64,000 nucleotides of DNA, taken from the NCBI GenBank assembly GCA_034190295.1, contig JAXHSW010000013.1:1-64000 (forward strand). The letters run 5' to 3'. The DNA is from Okeania sp034190295. GTDB taxonomy: Bacteria > Cyanobacteriota > Cyanobacteriia > Cyanobacteriales > Microcoleaceae. Each line of letters starts with the position of its first letter. Within the stretch, counting starts at the first letter, position 1. Positions 8,692 through 17,325 of this stretch are shown here, piece by piece. Position numbers and translations under genes: made by a program. Below the pieces are notes generated by a model. It was not told the origin of the DNA. It saw only the letters and a list, made by a program, of their open reading frames with translations, and ran no database searches.

Positions 8692-8700
8692 TGCTACACT
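8692..8700 (+). promoter_or_regulatory. extended -10 promoter for the small RNA candidate
   Basis: TGCTACACT: a TG dinucleotide one base before a good -10 hexamer TACACT (8695-8700), preceded by an AT-rich stretch. It would start transcription near 8707. No clear -35 hexamer stands at 17 bp, as is usual for extended -10 promoters. Confidence 0.45.
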
Positions 8701-8706
8701 ATTATT

Positions 8707-8826
8707 AGTTGCAGGGGGCACTCGGAAACTCGTGCGCGGACGTGGAGGCAAGCATAAGACTACTGTCAAAGTAGCAGCAGCCGAAGAAGTGTCAACCCGC
8801 CGAAGAGCTATGGCTCAGTTTTGTTT
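8707..8826 (+). ncRNA. candidate small RNA, possibly Yfr2/CyanoR1-like
   Basis: About 120 nt lie between an extended -10 box and a hairpin GAGC-TATG-GCTC (8804-8815) followed by TTTTGTTTTT. The 5' part is GC-rich and can fold GCAC...GTGC around CTCGGAAACTC. A CGGAAAC loop is, as I remember it, the hallmark of the abundant cyanobacterial Yfr2 (CyanoR1) RNA family. Open reading frames here are short and lack ribosome-binding sites. The family assignment is from memory and unverified; the promoter-structure-terminator layout is seen directly. Confidence 0.4.
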
Positions 8827-8862
8827 TTCCGTCCCTTTGGGCCGGAGAAGATGTCAATTTTA

Positions 8863-9229
8863 CTAGCTATCAGCTTTGAGCATTTCCGTACCGGAACGAT
8901 CCGCAAACAGATATCAGCTTTTTGATATATGGGTTAAAATCCCCGGTTTATGTAAGCCGGATGATTTAGGAGAGGTTTAAATCCCCTTCTAAAACCTTAA
9001 AAAGGATTATCCTACTGAGTGGTGACATATCCCGTCGCTAAACTCTTGCGAGCTATAGCGCGTGCTTCTCCTTGACTCCCGGCAACCCGTCGGACATTTC
9101 ACGTTCGCTCCGCGGTCTCCGCAGGAGAAACTTTGGTTTTACTTCCCCGTGTTGCCCCACAGGAGTTGGAGTAGAGATTAATTTCTTGCTCTACCTACGT
9201 TCGATGAAAGTTTTACATACAATCAAGTT
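8863..9229. other. gene-less GC-richer stretch with small palindromes
   Basis: It holds a small dispersed motif TTCCGTACCGGAACGATCCGC (8883-8903, related to 3507-3530) and a cluster of inverted repeats at 9045-9130 (AGCTATAGCGCGTGC, CCGTCGGACATTTCACG, GGTCTCCGCAGGAGA). No gene is recognised; some of it may belong to the decayed insertion sequence at 9230-9430. Confidence 0.45.
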
Positions 9230-9430
9230 TTGACATACTCCCCGGCGTAAACGCGCGGGGATTCTCCTGAAACCAGGATTCTTTGTTTGCGTTCCGCAAG
9301 GCTGCGCCAACAACGAGTCCACTTAAATTAAACACCTTGCGGTATCTAATCCAGAGATGGTTCTCTCCTCAAGCGTTTGCTCTATTCCAAGAGCCTGTGG
9401 ATCTATGCCCTACGGTACAGTTCAAACCTT
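9230..9430 (-). mobile_element. decayed right end of an IS200/IS605 (TnpB) element
   Basis: Read on the minus strand, this ends with GAATCCCCGCGCGTTTACGC then CGGGGAGTATGTCAA, the typical subterminal hairpin plus TGTCAA boundary of cyanobacterial IS605/IS1341-type right ends. Just upstream a broken frame reads TVGHRSTGSWNRANA-stop-GENH, resembling the TnpB C-terminal tail (VGHT...NA-x-GE). The rest of tnpB and the left end are gone. In live elements this stretch also forms the TnpB guide RNA scaffold. Confidence 0.5.
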
Positions 9431-9562
9431 AAAAAAACTTTGGTTTTCTGGTACTTGTTGCTTAGAGCAATTCCTAAGTACAAGCATTACTGTACAAAAC
9501 CCCATAACTCTAATTTTCAAGGTGCAAACGCTACAATTTAAGTAGTAGCTATAGGTTTTTAG

Positions 9563-9590
9563 AGCGGTTGAATACCTTTCCGCTTTTTTA
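9563..9590 (+). terminator. orphan rho-independent terminator
   Basis: AGCGG and CCGCT form a short stem with a 12-base loop, followed by TTTTTT. No gene lies directly upstream on this strand; it may have ended a transcript of the vanished gene in this zone. Confidence 0.4.
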
Positions 9591-9606
9591 AGCATAACAT
9601 ACATAA

Positions 9607-9652
9607 AGTCCCCCTTTTAGGGGGAGGCTTTAAACCCAATTTTTCGGTAAAA
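9607..9652 (-). repeat. element A, copy 3 (left end only)
   Basis: CCCCCTTTTAGGGGGAGGCTTTAAACCCAATTTTTCGGTAA, the reverse of the A left end with a GC-strengthened stem. The right half is missing. Confidence 0.75.
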
Positions 9653-10030
9653 TGAATGCACAATTCCTTGTAAAACTCCGTACCTTCATTTGTCTAGGTT
9701 CGTTTTGTAGGCGGCGGTTAGCTCTTGAAATCACTTTACCTACATCATTTATTTTACCAGCATTTTGTCCACCATTCATCTCGTCACTAATCCGGAAGAA
9801 TATAGCGCAGAGCTTCTGGCGGTTGGTGCTAATTGCCGATCGCTTTTAATTCGTACCTGTATGTTAATCATATTAATACGGTTACAACAAAAGTAAGACA
9901 CACTTAATTTATTCTTTATAATTTAACTGACTTTAGTCATTTGCATAGCATTCTGTAGTTCAGGAAGAATGACAAAGGTACATACCCACATTCCGACCAC
10001 AAAATGTATTCAAGAATTTAGAATTTAGAA
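9653..10030. other. gene-less spacer
   Basis: A 65-codon reading frame at 9652-9849 starts inside element A copy 3 and shows no protein-like conservation that I recognise. I see nothing else here. Confidence 0.4.
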
Positions 10031-10126
10031 TTACCTCTCCTTGAAAACGGATAGGATTGAGTAATCATGAAAAATTTTTCTTGTTTCTCCTTAAAAGGAG
10101 AGGCTTTAAACCTTAATTATTCGCTA
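10031..10126 (-). repeat. element A, copy 4
   Basis: Both stems are present. The left stem is the CTCCTTAAAAGGAG version rather than CCCCTTTTAAGGGG, i.e. changed on both arms. The right heptamer tail is missing. Confidence 0.85.
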
Positions 10127-10404
10127 ATGTAGTATAGAAGAAGGAGTCAGTCGGACCGAGTCAGAATTTAGGAGAAAATCATAGCTGTCGCGATCGAGTA
10201 CACGATCGAGTAAGTATTTATGCTTAATCGTTCCTTGATTTTTCGGCCTAACTCTGGACTAAAATCCGCTCATTTTTGAACCATTACCACCTAAAACCTC
10301 ACACTTTTTGATACATAAAAAGGCACTTACCTTTATCTGTAAAGACTTTTAGATTAGATCGGTAGAGCAATAATTATTAATTGTTGAACAGATGTCTTTT
10401 GAAT

Positions 10405-10947
10405 TTAGTCCAGGTCAAAGGCAGAAATAAAGGCAGAAGGAATATAATTTTGCAAGACAAGTGGATAACCTGCTAATTCTACAGAATGTCCGACCTTAAT
10501 AGTTAACTTAGATAATTGCTCCTCTAATGATAGAAATTTCGATTGAGGATAATTTTTTTGAGTATAATTACACTTGACTAAAGCTACATCGAATCTACAA
10601 GAACAATCTGCTAATTCTGGGCGATCGCTCAAAAATATTTCTGCAGTTTGCCACAACTTGGCTTGTTTTGCTTCTGTAACTGCCAGTAAACCATTTTTAT
10701 CCCAGTTACCCCGACTACGAGTTTTGACCTCCACAAAAGCTAGAATTGGAAATTTTTGAGCTGGGTTATCTTCCAAGGGAGAAGTTTTTAGGGCAATAAT
10801 ATCTAACTCTCCCCAGGGACATTTCCACCGTCGATGGAGTATTTGCCAACCTTCTTGAGTTAACCATTTTGCCACTAAATCTTCTCCCAAGAGACCTCTG
10901 TCAATTTTTGAGGAAGAAGCAGATTGTCCAGATGAAGAAAAGCTCAT
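10405..10947 (-). CDS. YraN family (UPF0102) nuclease-fold protein
   Basis: A 180-residue protein of the UPF0102/YraN family, which has a restriction-endonuclease-like fold and is suspected to act on DNA or Holliday junctions; the real substrate is not settled. Visible family motifs are GLLGEDLVAKWLTQEGWQIL, then WGELDIIA and FVEVKTRSRG, which together form the GE-LD-EVK active-site signature of the PD-(D/E)XK type. The C-terminal ~60 residues are poorly conserved. A GTG-initiated frame extends three codons further (to 10956); I prefer the ATG at 10947. It stands alone between repeat-rich spacers. Confidence 0.88.
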   Translation of the reverse strand: MSFSSSGQSASSSKIDRGLLGEDLVAKWLTQEGWQILHRRWKCPWGELDIIALKTSPLEDNPAQKFPILAFVEVKTRSRGNWDKNGLLAVTEAKQAKLWQTAEIFLSDRPELADCSCRFDVALVKCNYTQKNYPQSKFLSLEEQLSKLTIKVGHSVELAGYPLVLQNYIPSAFISAFDLD

Positions 10948-11179
10948 AAGAAACACACAGAAAGCGGGGAACGAGCGTGTCTTTAGACCTGAGAGGGAGG
11001 CGACACGGGTAGTTTCTAGCTACCTTCTGTGATTTTACCAACTAATCGGAAATTACTAGGAATTCACCAGTTGAACCCCATATCTGGAGTTGTCTCGGTC
11101 CTGAAGTCAGGTGCGTATTACCCCTACTCAGTTATGAGAAGAATCATAGCATAATTGAAGTTACTTTACGTTTTTTTGC
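10948..11179. other. spacer upstream of yraN-like gene
   Basis: It contains GTGTCTTTAGACCTGAGAGGGAGG (10979-11002) ending in GACAC, a hairpin-like sequence whose first 18 bases recur at 11284-11302. It should contain the yraN-like promoter. No gene is seen. Confidence 0.4.
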
Positions 11180-11311
11180 AGGTCGCGATTCTCCTCCCGT
11201 TAAATGGCTCGATTATAATGGAAGACCCAGAGCGACATTTAGTTGGGTTTTGCCCCAGTTTACTCTGTCGGCAGAATCGAGGGTGTCTTTAGACCTGAGA
11301 GTGTCAATTTG
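11180..11311 (+). mobile_element. possible second IS200/IS605 right-end remnant
   Basis: The stretch ends GAATCGAGGGTGTCTTTAGA then CCTGAGAGTGTCAA, which fits the pattern GAATC-stem-TTTA-stem-GAG-TGTCAA of IS605-type right ends. The open frame before it reads LDYNGRPRATFSWVLPQF and TLSAESRVSLDLRV, possibly a TnpB tail. There is no transposase domain and no left end. This is weaker than the 9.2-kb copy. Confidence 0.3.
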
Positions 11312-11367
11312 GTTTATTCTTCTTATTATGGTTATGGACTGCCTGGAGTAAATTAGACAGAATTAGT

Positions 11368-11895
11368 ATGAATTTTAGACAACAAAAAACTTCCCAAATT
11401 TTAGTCAACTTCGTCTTTTCACTAATAGTATATCTCATGACGATTGGGGCAATAACTGCCTTAACATTTACTAACCTGATGCCCACTTTAGCTGATGAGT
11501 ATAACAAGCAAATTTTAGTGGGTGTTGATTTTTCTGGTCGAGACTTAACTAATGATTCATTTACTAAATCTATTCTGCGTAAAAGTGACTTCAGTAATTC
11601 AAATTTAAGTGGTGTTAGTTTGTTTGGCGCTCATTTAGAAGGAGCTAATTTAGCAGGAGCTAATCTGAGTTATTCTACTTTGGATAATGCGGTTTTTAAC
11701 AAAGCAAATTTGACTAATGCTATTTTAGAGGGTGCTTTTGCTTTTCATACTCAATTCCGTGGTGCAATTATTGATGGAGCAGATTTTACAGATGCTTTTT
11801 TACGAGCAGATACTCAAAAGGAGCTATGTAAAATAGCTAAAGGTACTAATCCTATTACGGGTAATGACACAAAGGATACACTCTTTTGTGATTAA
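11368..11895 (+). CDS. pentapeptide-repeat protein with N-terminal membrane/signal segment
   Basis: A 175-residue protein. Residues 12-42 form a hydrophobic export signal or anchor (ILVNFVFSLIVYLMTIGAIT, then a likely cleavage site after TLADEY-like LMPTLA). Residues 50-150 carry A(D/N)LXX pentapeptides: VDFSGRDLTN, SDFSNSNLSG, AHLEGANLAGANLS, ANLTNAILEG, ADFTDAFL, which should form a right-handed quadrilateral beta-helix. The C-terminus has two cysteines (LCKIAKG...LFCD) that could pair. Such exported pentapeptide proteins are common in the cyanobacterial thylakoid lumen or periplasm; their roles are mostly unknown. No operon partner. Confidence 0.82.
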   Translation: MNFRQQKTSQILVNFVFSLIVYLMTIGAITALTFTNLMPTLADEYNKQILVGVDFSGRDLTNDSFTKSILRKSDFSNSNLSGVSLFGAHLEGANLAGANLSYSTLDNAVFNKANLTNAILEGAFAFHTQFRGAIIDGADFTDAFLRADTQKELCKIAKGTNPITGNDTKDTLFCD

Positions 11896-13023
11896 TTTTA
11901 TTGGCTTGATTTGAAGTAATAAGGCAGAGGGAATGAGCAGAAGTAAAAGTGAAGTACATTTATTTCAATCTTCCCTTTTTTATTTTAAATATGTGCGAGT
12001 AAATCCCATTTTAAATTGGCATTTTATTAGATAGATAACCACACAATAATTCAATAATTGTAGTAAAAAAAATTAGATAGGGTGTATGACAGTATGCTTA
12101 CCATTTCTGGAATTACCGAAAATTGTGGTTGAAAGCCTCCCCTTTTAAGGGGATAATAAAGAAAATTTTTCATGATTAGTCAATCCTATCCGTTTTCAAG
12201 GAGAGGTAATTATTAATTATTAATTATTAATTGTTGAAGGTCGGTTTGACACTTCACAATGTGCTGGAGATAGTGCGTTACATATCCAATAATCGCCCCG
12301 CACAAAATTAGGTGTGTAGTAAGCATTTCGGTGTCTAATTCCACTACGTTGTTTGATATTTATCAAATAAGCACTGTATGAGTTACGCCGTTAATCTCAT
12401 CAATTAATGCTTCAGTATAGCCATAAAAATATGAGAAAATTTATTGATTTTTAGACCTGTTATTTCTTGTATTTTGTATAGCAGAAGTAAGAAGGAAAAA
12501 TCTTGTGTTATCTGAATTTTATCGCAATCGAAGCAAAGATTAGGACATTTCTAAATCATCGAACTCAATCATAGATTATTTTTGACTTTTGTTTTGCCCA
12601 TAGAGCTATAAGAGTATCAAATGATTCAATATTAATTAAACTTATACTTAATTGATTAATATATTTATAATTTAAACTAATTTTGACAAAAAAAGTTCAA
12701 ATGAGCTATCGAAAGCCAAATTTTAGGGAAAAATCGTGATTTCGCGCCTGTAGGAGTAATATTTTTATAAACGCTACAAGTATTGATATGCAATAAATAC
12801 AGGATTTTTGCCGCTCGGTCAATTTTGATGTATATTGATAACAAGTCTGTCGCTCTGCGTAGGTGCTTATTAAAATGAATTGACAAATTTGCTATTAGCT
12901 TTTAACCCACATTCCGCATTTAAATTTGTATAGCGCTACGCATTAAAATGTTTGACGTTTCTAAACCCTGTTTCCTGAGGGATTCCGCACCGAAAACCCT
13001 GATTCAGTTTACTATTGGTACTT
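11896..13023. other. long gene-less spacer
   Basis: It contains element A copy 5 (12113-12239) and otherwise AT-rich sequence with many stop codons on both strands. A 69-codon frame on the minus strand (12677-12886) has no recognisable similarity. The region resembles eroded non-coding DNA. Confidence 0.5.
12113..12239 (+). repeat. element A, copy 5 (near-complete, 127 bp)
   Basis: It can serve as the reference copy: TTACCGAAAATTGTGGTT, stem CCTCCCCTTTTAAGGGG, spacer with TTTTTCATGATTAGTCAATCC, stem TATCCGTTTTCAAGGAGAGG, three TAATTAT heptamers, and TTGTTGAA. Confidence 0.9.
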
Positions 13024-13446
13024 AGGGCGTGACCTATCTAATATCAAAGCATTTACAGATAAAGGTTTTAGCCTTTAAAGGAGCGAAAAAAGTGCCCTTG
13101 TTTCAGTCTAAAATGCTCAAAAAGGAGCGCATTTTGGGCAAGAGTTGCACAGAAAAATCAAGGGGCAAAATATCCGACTACCTCCTAATTAATTCCCCGT
13201 TTCTCCTGACTTAGGGGCTAGGGGTGGGTTGACTCCTCCCCTCACTCTGAACGAAGTCAGAAGTCTGCTAGGTGTGCAAGTCTGCAAGTGTACCCACCCC
13301 TAACCCAACCCACCCCTAACCCCTCCCAAGAGGGGAGCTAGCAGGGGAAGGGGATTTGAGAAAAGCTCCAAAAATATTGCGCCTTAAAAGGCGGGGTTGC
13401 GCGACCCATGTTATTTTGATCGGACTTTTTCAGCAAACCCTACTTA
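13024..13446 (+). repeat. element B, copy 1, carrying a nested J element
   Basis: The left half (CTAATATCAAAGCATTTACAG, AAAGGTTTTAGCC) matches B copies at 29515, 34648 and 49173. The right end TTTTTCAGCAAACCCT matches the end of the 29.5-kb copy. Between them, 13250-13410 is a J element in reverse orientation, so the B copy is split. Confidence 0.7.
13250..13410 (-). repeat. element J, copy 1 (nested in B)
   Basis: The reverse orientation shows AACGAAGTCAGAAGTC, the C-rich (CCCACCCCTAACCC) module twice, and the end module CGCCTTAAAAGGCGGGGTTG...GACCCAT. Other copies lie at 27384, 31401, 40001 and 51930. Confidence 0.75.
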
Positions 13447-13631
13447 GACATTTTTTGGCAGGAAAAATGCTTCAAAGTCAGTCTAGACAGGAGTCAACCA
13501 GAACCCTGGGCGAGAGGATTTTAACTTCTATGTTAACTAGAATTATCTCGATCTGAGACTAACCTGCCTTAATAACCATTAAGATTATTTTGGTGGTTAA
13601 ACGAATCGCACTCCGGACATGATATTATAGC

Positions 13632-14288
13632 CATCCCAAATGATTTGTAAAAAATCTCAGGATATATAAAAACAAGGAATTTTTAGTTATTTAATTCTCC
13701 AAGAGGTACTTGTATTGAATCATAGATAGTGGTGATTCTTAATCTCTCCAATTCCTGAATCCACTCTGATTCTGAATAGAATTTTTCTTGATACTTTTTA
13801 GCTAATTCAGAGTCAGTAGATAAATCAGTTTTTTGCCACATACTTAAAACAGTGCTACGACGTTTTCTACACATAATTAATTCGATAGTTGCTATGGTAG
13901 AACGAATTTCTAAAGGCGCTCTAAGAAGATTTTTCTTTGCCTTTTCATCTANNNNNNNNNNNNNNNNNNNNNNNNNNNNNNNNNNNNNNNNNNNNNNNNN
14001 NNNNNNNNNNNNNNNNNNNNNNNNNNNNNNNNNNNNNNNNNNNNNNNNNNNTGAATTATTATTTTTCCCTTTAGTGAAATTTCTATTATTTTTTCGATAA
14101 TATTTTAACTGTTTTGCTACTAGCAATGGTGCTGATAAAAACTCGTTCTCGGCTAAAAGCTTTTTCCAATGAATAACAACTTGGTTCAACAAATTTTCAG
14201 TCAGTAATGAAACTCTCCGAGAATCTCCCTGACTCAAAATATCTGCACAATTTTTCGATAATAAGTAAGTTGATTATCGTTAGTTATT
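13632..14288 (-). pseudogene. partial duplicate of the dnaG 3' end (with assembly gap)
   Basis: The sequence repeats 14497-15340 almost base for base, including 50 bp beyond the dnaG stop codon, with a few substitutions (for example Ile for Thr and Ser for Leu in the encoded protein). It has no start codon and no 5' part. The middle is replaced by 100 N; a colinear copy would lack about 295 bp there. It ends near 14288, where an A element begins. It could be a true tandem duplication or a misplaced allelic contig end. Confidence 0.7.
13952..14051. other. assembly gap (100 N)
   Basis: Exactly 100 unknown bases, the usual placeholder for a scaffold join. It lies inside the duplicated dnaG fragment, so the join itself may be wrong. 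Confidence 0.98.
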
Positions 14289-14304
14289 ACGGAGGAGCTA
14301 CGCT

Positions 14305-14428
14305 TTCAACAATTAATAATTAATAATTAATAATTACCTCTCCTTGAAAGCGGATAGGATTGACTCAAAGGATTTTTTTTATTTATTATCCTCTTAAAAG
14401 GGGAGGTTTTAAACCACAATTTTTCGAT
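14305..14428 (-). repeat. element A, copy 6
   Basis: A complete reverse-orientation copy. It separates the duplicated dnaG fragment from the true dnaG 3' end and may mark the duplication breakpoint: the duplicate also reads ATTTTTCGATAATAAG at 14250 where the parent reads ATATTGAAGATAATAAG. Confidence 0.85.
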
Positions 14429-14547
14429 CAGTTTTTAATATGTCCGCGTCCTTGACTTCAATTGCTATAAAATCAAGAAATTATCATAGTTATAGTTATC
14501 CCAAATGATTTGTAAAAAATCTCAGGATATATAAAAACAAGGAATTT

Positions 14548-16413
14548 TTAGTTATTTAATTCTCCAAGAGGTACTTGTATTAAATCATAGATAGTGGTGA
14601 TTCTTAATCTCTCCAATTCCTGAATCCACTCTGATTCTGAATAGAATTTTTCTTGATATTTTTTAGCCAATTCAGAGTCAGTAGATAAATCAGTCTTTTG
14701 CCACATACTTAAAACAGTGCTACGACGTTTTCTACACATAATTAATTCGATAGTTGCTATGGTAGAACGAATTTCTAAAGGCGCTCTAAGAAGATTTTTC
14801 TTTGCCTTTTCATCTAAATGAAAAAGATGCTCTACTTCTGATAGTTTATCTGGAACGTCTAAACAACTATCTTGCAATTTTGAAATTAAATCATCTGAGT
14901 CAGTAATTTGATATTCAGACATATTTTCTACATCAATAATTTGTTTCCACAAAAATCGATTGTGAGACAAACTAAACTGTAAATCTCTAGCCTCCATTGC
15001 ATCTTTCACATCTTGACGATATTTTGGGCAATGTAAATAAATACGCAGTAATAAATATTCTGCTTCTTCTAATAAACTACGTTCTGTAGGTGGAGATAAA
15101 ACTTTCTGTGAATTATTATTTTTCCCTTTAGTGAAATTTCTATTATTTTTTCGATAATATTTTAACTGTTTTGCTACTAGCAATGGTGCTGATAAAAACT
15201 CGTTCTCGGCTAAAAGCTTTTTCCAATGAGTAACAACTTGGTTCAACAAATTTTCAGTCAGTAATGAAACTCTCCGAGAATCTCCCTGACTCAAAATATC
15301 TGCACAATATTGAAGATAATAAGTAAGCTGATTATCGTTAGTTATTTTCGTTAAAATTTTGATTATTTGTTGAGTTGCTTGACCATACTCATCAGCCAAA
15401 CCCAAATTTTTATTTGCTGCAATATTTTGAATTTGCCAGTCAATCCATAGCGGAGAATTAACTAATAATTCCTTATACTTTTCAGCAGAATAATTTTGCA
15501 AATATTCATCAGCATCTTTCCCATCAGGAATATTCAATATCCGTAGTTGAACTTCCCCACTATAAGCAAGATTTTCTATTTCTCCAATTGCCCGGTCTGT
15601 TGCTTGAATACCCGCTCGGTCAGCATCAAAATTTAAAATAATTTGTTTAGACTCTGTATAACGTAAAAGTTGTTTAATTTGAATAGAACTTAATGCCGTA
15701 CCTAGAGAAGCAACAACATTATTAATTCCCGCAGCATGGAGAGCAATTGCATCAAAATATCCTTCCACAACCACAGCTTTATCCTGTTTAGAAATAGCAG
15801 TTTTTGCCTTATCCAAACAAAATAAAGTTTTACCCTTATCAAATAATTCAGTTTCAGGAGAATTCAAATATTTAGGTTGTTCATCACTCAAAGTTCTCCC
15901 ACCAAAACCAATAACTCTACCTTGCACATCATTAATAGGAATCATCAAGCGATCGCGAAATCTATCATAATAACTATTACCAGATTTTCTAGGTAAAATT
16001 AATCCTGCTTTCTCCACTAACTCTACAGGAAAACCTTTTTGTTCCACCAAATAACCATAAATAGTTTCCCAACCATTAGGAGCATAACCCAGTTGAAATT
16101 TTTGAATAGTTTCTTCTGTAATTTGACGTGAAAATTTTAAGTACTCTAAAGCATTTTTTCCCTGTGATTGTCTCAAAGCATGTTGATAAAAACTATTAGC
16201 CATTGCCAAAATTTCATACAGTTGTTCCCGCAGAGAAATTTGACGTTGAAACTCTTGTCTATTTTCTGGTGATTCCGTTTTAATTTGTATTTGATAACGT
16301 CTGGCTAAATCTAAGACTACATCACTAAAAGAAGACTTACCAACTTCCATCAAAAACTTCAAAACATTACCCCCTGCACCACAGCCAAAACAGTAATACA
16401 TTTGTTTGCTGGT
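14548..16413 (-). CDS. dnaG: DNA primase, exon 2
   Basis: The second exon of the replication primase, which makes RNA primers for DNA polymerase III. Joined to exon 1 (17926-18087) it gives 675 residues, a normal length. Exon 2 opens TSKQMYYCFGCGAGG, supplying the second half of the zinc finger, followed by the catalytic core (FGGRTL, EGYFDAIALHAAGINNVVASLGTAL TOPRIM motif with LNFDADRAG), and the C-terminal helicase-binding region. The exon 2 boundary is inferred from the intron 3' end (...GTTTAAC) and from restoring the frame. The ORF alone has no usable upstream start other than an internal ATG at 16401, which would lose two zinc ligands, so splicing is needed for a complete enzyme. Confidence 0.9.
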   Translation of the reverse strand, partial: TSKQMYYCFGCGAGGNVLKFLMEVGKSSFSDVVLDLARRYQIQIKTESPENRQEFQRQISLREQLYEILAMANSFYQHALRQSQGKNALEYLKFSRQITEETIQKFQLGYAPNGWETIYGYLVEQKGFPVELVEKAGLILPRKSGNSYYDRFRDRLMIPINDVQGRVIGFGGRTLSDEQPKYLNSPETELFDKGKTLFCLDKAKTAISKQDKAVVVEGYFDAIALHAAGINNVVASLGTALSSIQIKQLLRYTESKQIILNFDADRAGIQATDRAIGEIENLAYSGEVQLRILNIPDGKDADEYLQNYSAEKYKELLVNSPLWIDWQIQNIAANKNLGLADEYGQATQQIIKILTKITNDNQLTYYLQYCADILSQGDSRRVSLLTENLLNQVVTHWKKLLAENEFLSAPLLVAKQLKYYRKNNRNFTKGKNNNSQKVLSPPTERSLLEEAEYLLLRIYLHCPKYRQDVKDAMEARDLQFSLSHNRFLWKQIIDVENMSEYQITDSDDLISKLQDSCLDVPDKLSEVEHLFHLDEKAKKNLLRAPLEIRSTIATIELIMCRKRRSTVLSMWQKTDLSTDSELAKKYQEKFYSESEWIQELERLRITTIYDLIQVPLGELNN

Positions 16414-16469
16414 GTTAAACTAAGCAAACCCATTTCCGGGTAATCCTTTATAGGGTCTGCTCGTCTTCA

Positions 16470-16504
16470 GAACCGGACGTGAGACTTTCACCTCATCACG
16501 GCTC
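16470..16504 (-). other. group II intron domain V
   Basis: The catalytic hairpin reads GAGCCGTGATGAGG on one arm and CTCACGTCCGGTTC on the other around GTGAAAGT. The AGC triad near the 5' base and the two-base bulge before CCGGTTC look intact, so the ribozyme core may still be functional. Confidence 0.85.
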
Positions 16505-16566
16505 CTCTCCTAAACGTCCCTTTTCATGGGTGCATCCTTAAAATTCCATCTCAGACCAAATGAGTC

Positions 16567-17325
16567 CTAATGGTTAACTGCTTTCAAATCGTTGGCAGTT
16601 TTAGAGTCGTGGCAATGTCGGTGTAACACTTGTTTGTTCTTATTTGTGTTATTACCGCCTTCAGACCTTGGAACGATGTGGTCAACTTCGATTAAATCCG
16701 TCGGTCTAAAGTTTAGTCCACAATTTGCGCATTTACCTTTTTGTCGCTTTAAAAGCGTTGAGACTTCTTTCCTTACGCCTGGGTATTTGCCAATTCTGTT
16801 ACTCCAATAAGTCCAGTCGCCGTCATAAGGGGATTTATTACCTTTTACTTTGATATGCCGTATAATAGGCACATCTGAGTGTTGGTTTAGTATATATTCG
16901 CCATCGTTGAGTACCCAATTTCTGGTTCCTTTGTGGGACTTGCTTTGAGGTGGCGTGATGCGAGTAGATTCACCAAGTTGAGTCGCTGCATTGGAGATAG
17001 ACTTTTAATACCATCTACACCTGCTGTTTTCTGTCCCCGGTTATCCTGTGTCACGCGTCTAACAGCTAGCAACAAGTGCGTAGTAACTTTTGGTCAGAAG
17101 TCTTTGGTATTTACGCATCTTGCGGATTTCACCACGGTCGGATGCTCTGTAAATTAACTTTTGCAACTTAAGCACATTCTTCTCAACCCGTTTCCAGTTG
17201 ATGTCTCTCCATTTGAGATTTGGATTGACACTGACTTGCGACGGTATATCGTCTGTATTCCATGCCACGCTTAAAAATGGCCTAGGGTTTCCTAGTTTTC
17301 TTTTTAGTGTTTTAGCTTTATTCAT
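16567..17325 (-). pseudogene. degenerate group II intron-encoded protein (RT deleted, HNH kept)
   Basis: The N-terminus is present (88-codon frame from 17325, LKWRDINWKRVEKNVLKLQKLIYRA). It then shifts frame into AVRRVTQDNRGQKTAGVDGIKSLSP (RT-0 region), and about 60 residues later jumps at about 16935 to NWVLNDGEYILNQHSDVPII and the C-terminal HNH endonuclease. RT motifs 1-7 (including YADD) and the maturase X domain are absent. The HNH part is intact: CANCG, VDHIVPRSEGG, HRHCHDS. A full-length protein would be near 600 residues; fewer than 250 remain in two or three frames. It cannot act as reverse transcriptase or maturase. Confidence 0.88.

Noticed and set aside
9357..9849. Frames of 60-65 codons in the 9.3-9.8 kb zone
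   Set aside because: They start inside IS605-like or element A sequence and show no protein-like conservation that I can recognise.
13683..14237. A second functional dnaG
   Set aside because: No start codon, no zinc or TOPRIM domain, and it is interrupted by an assembly gap.
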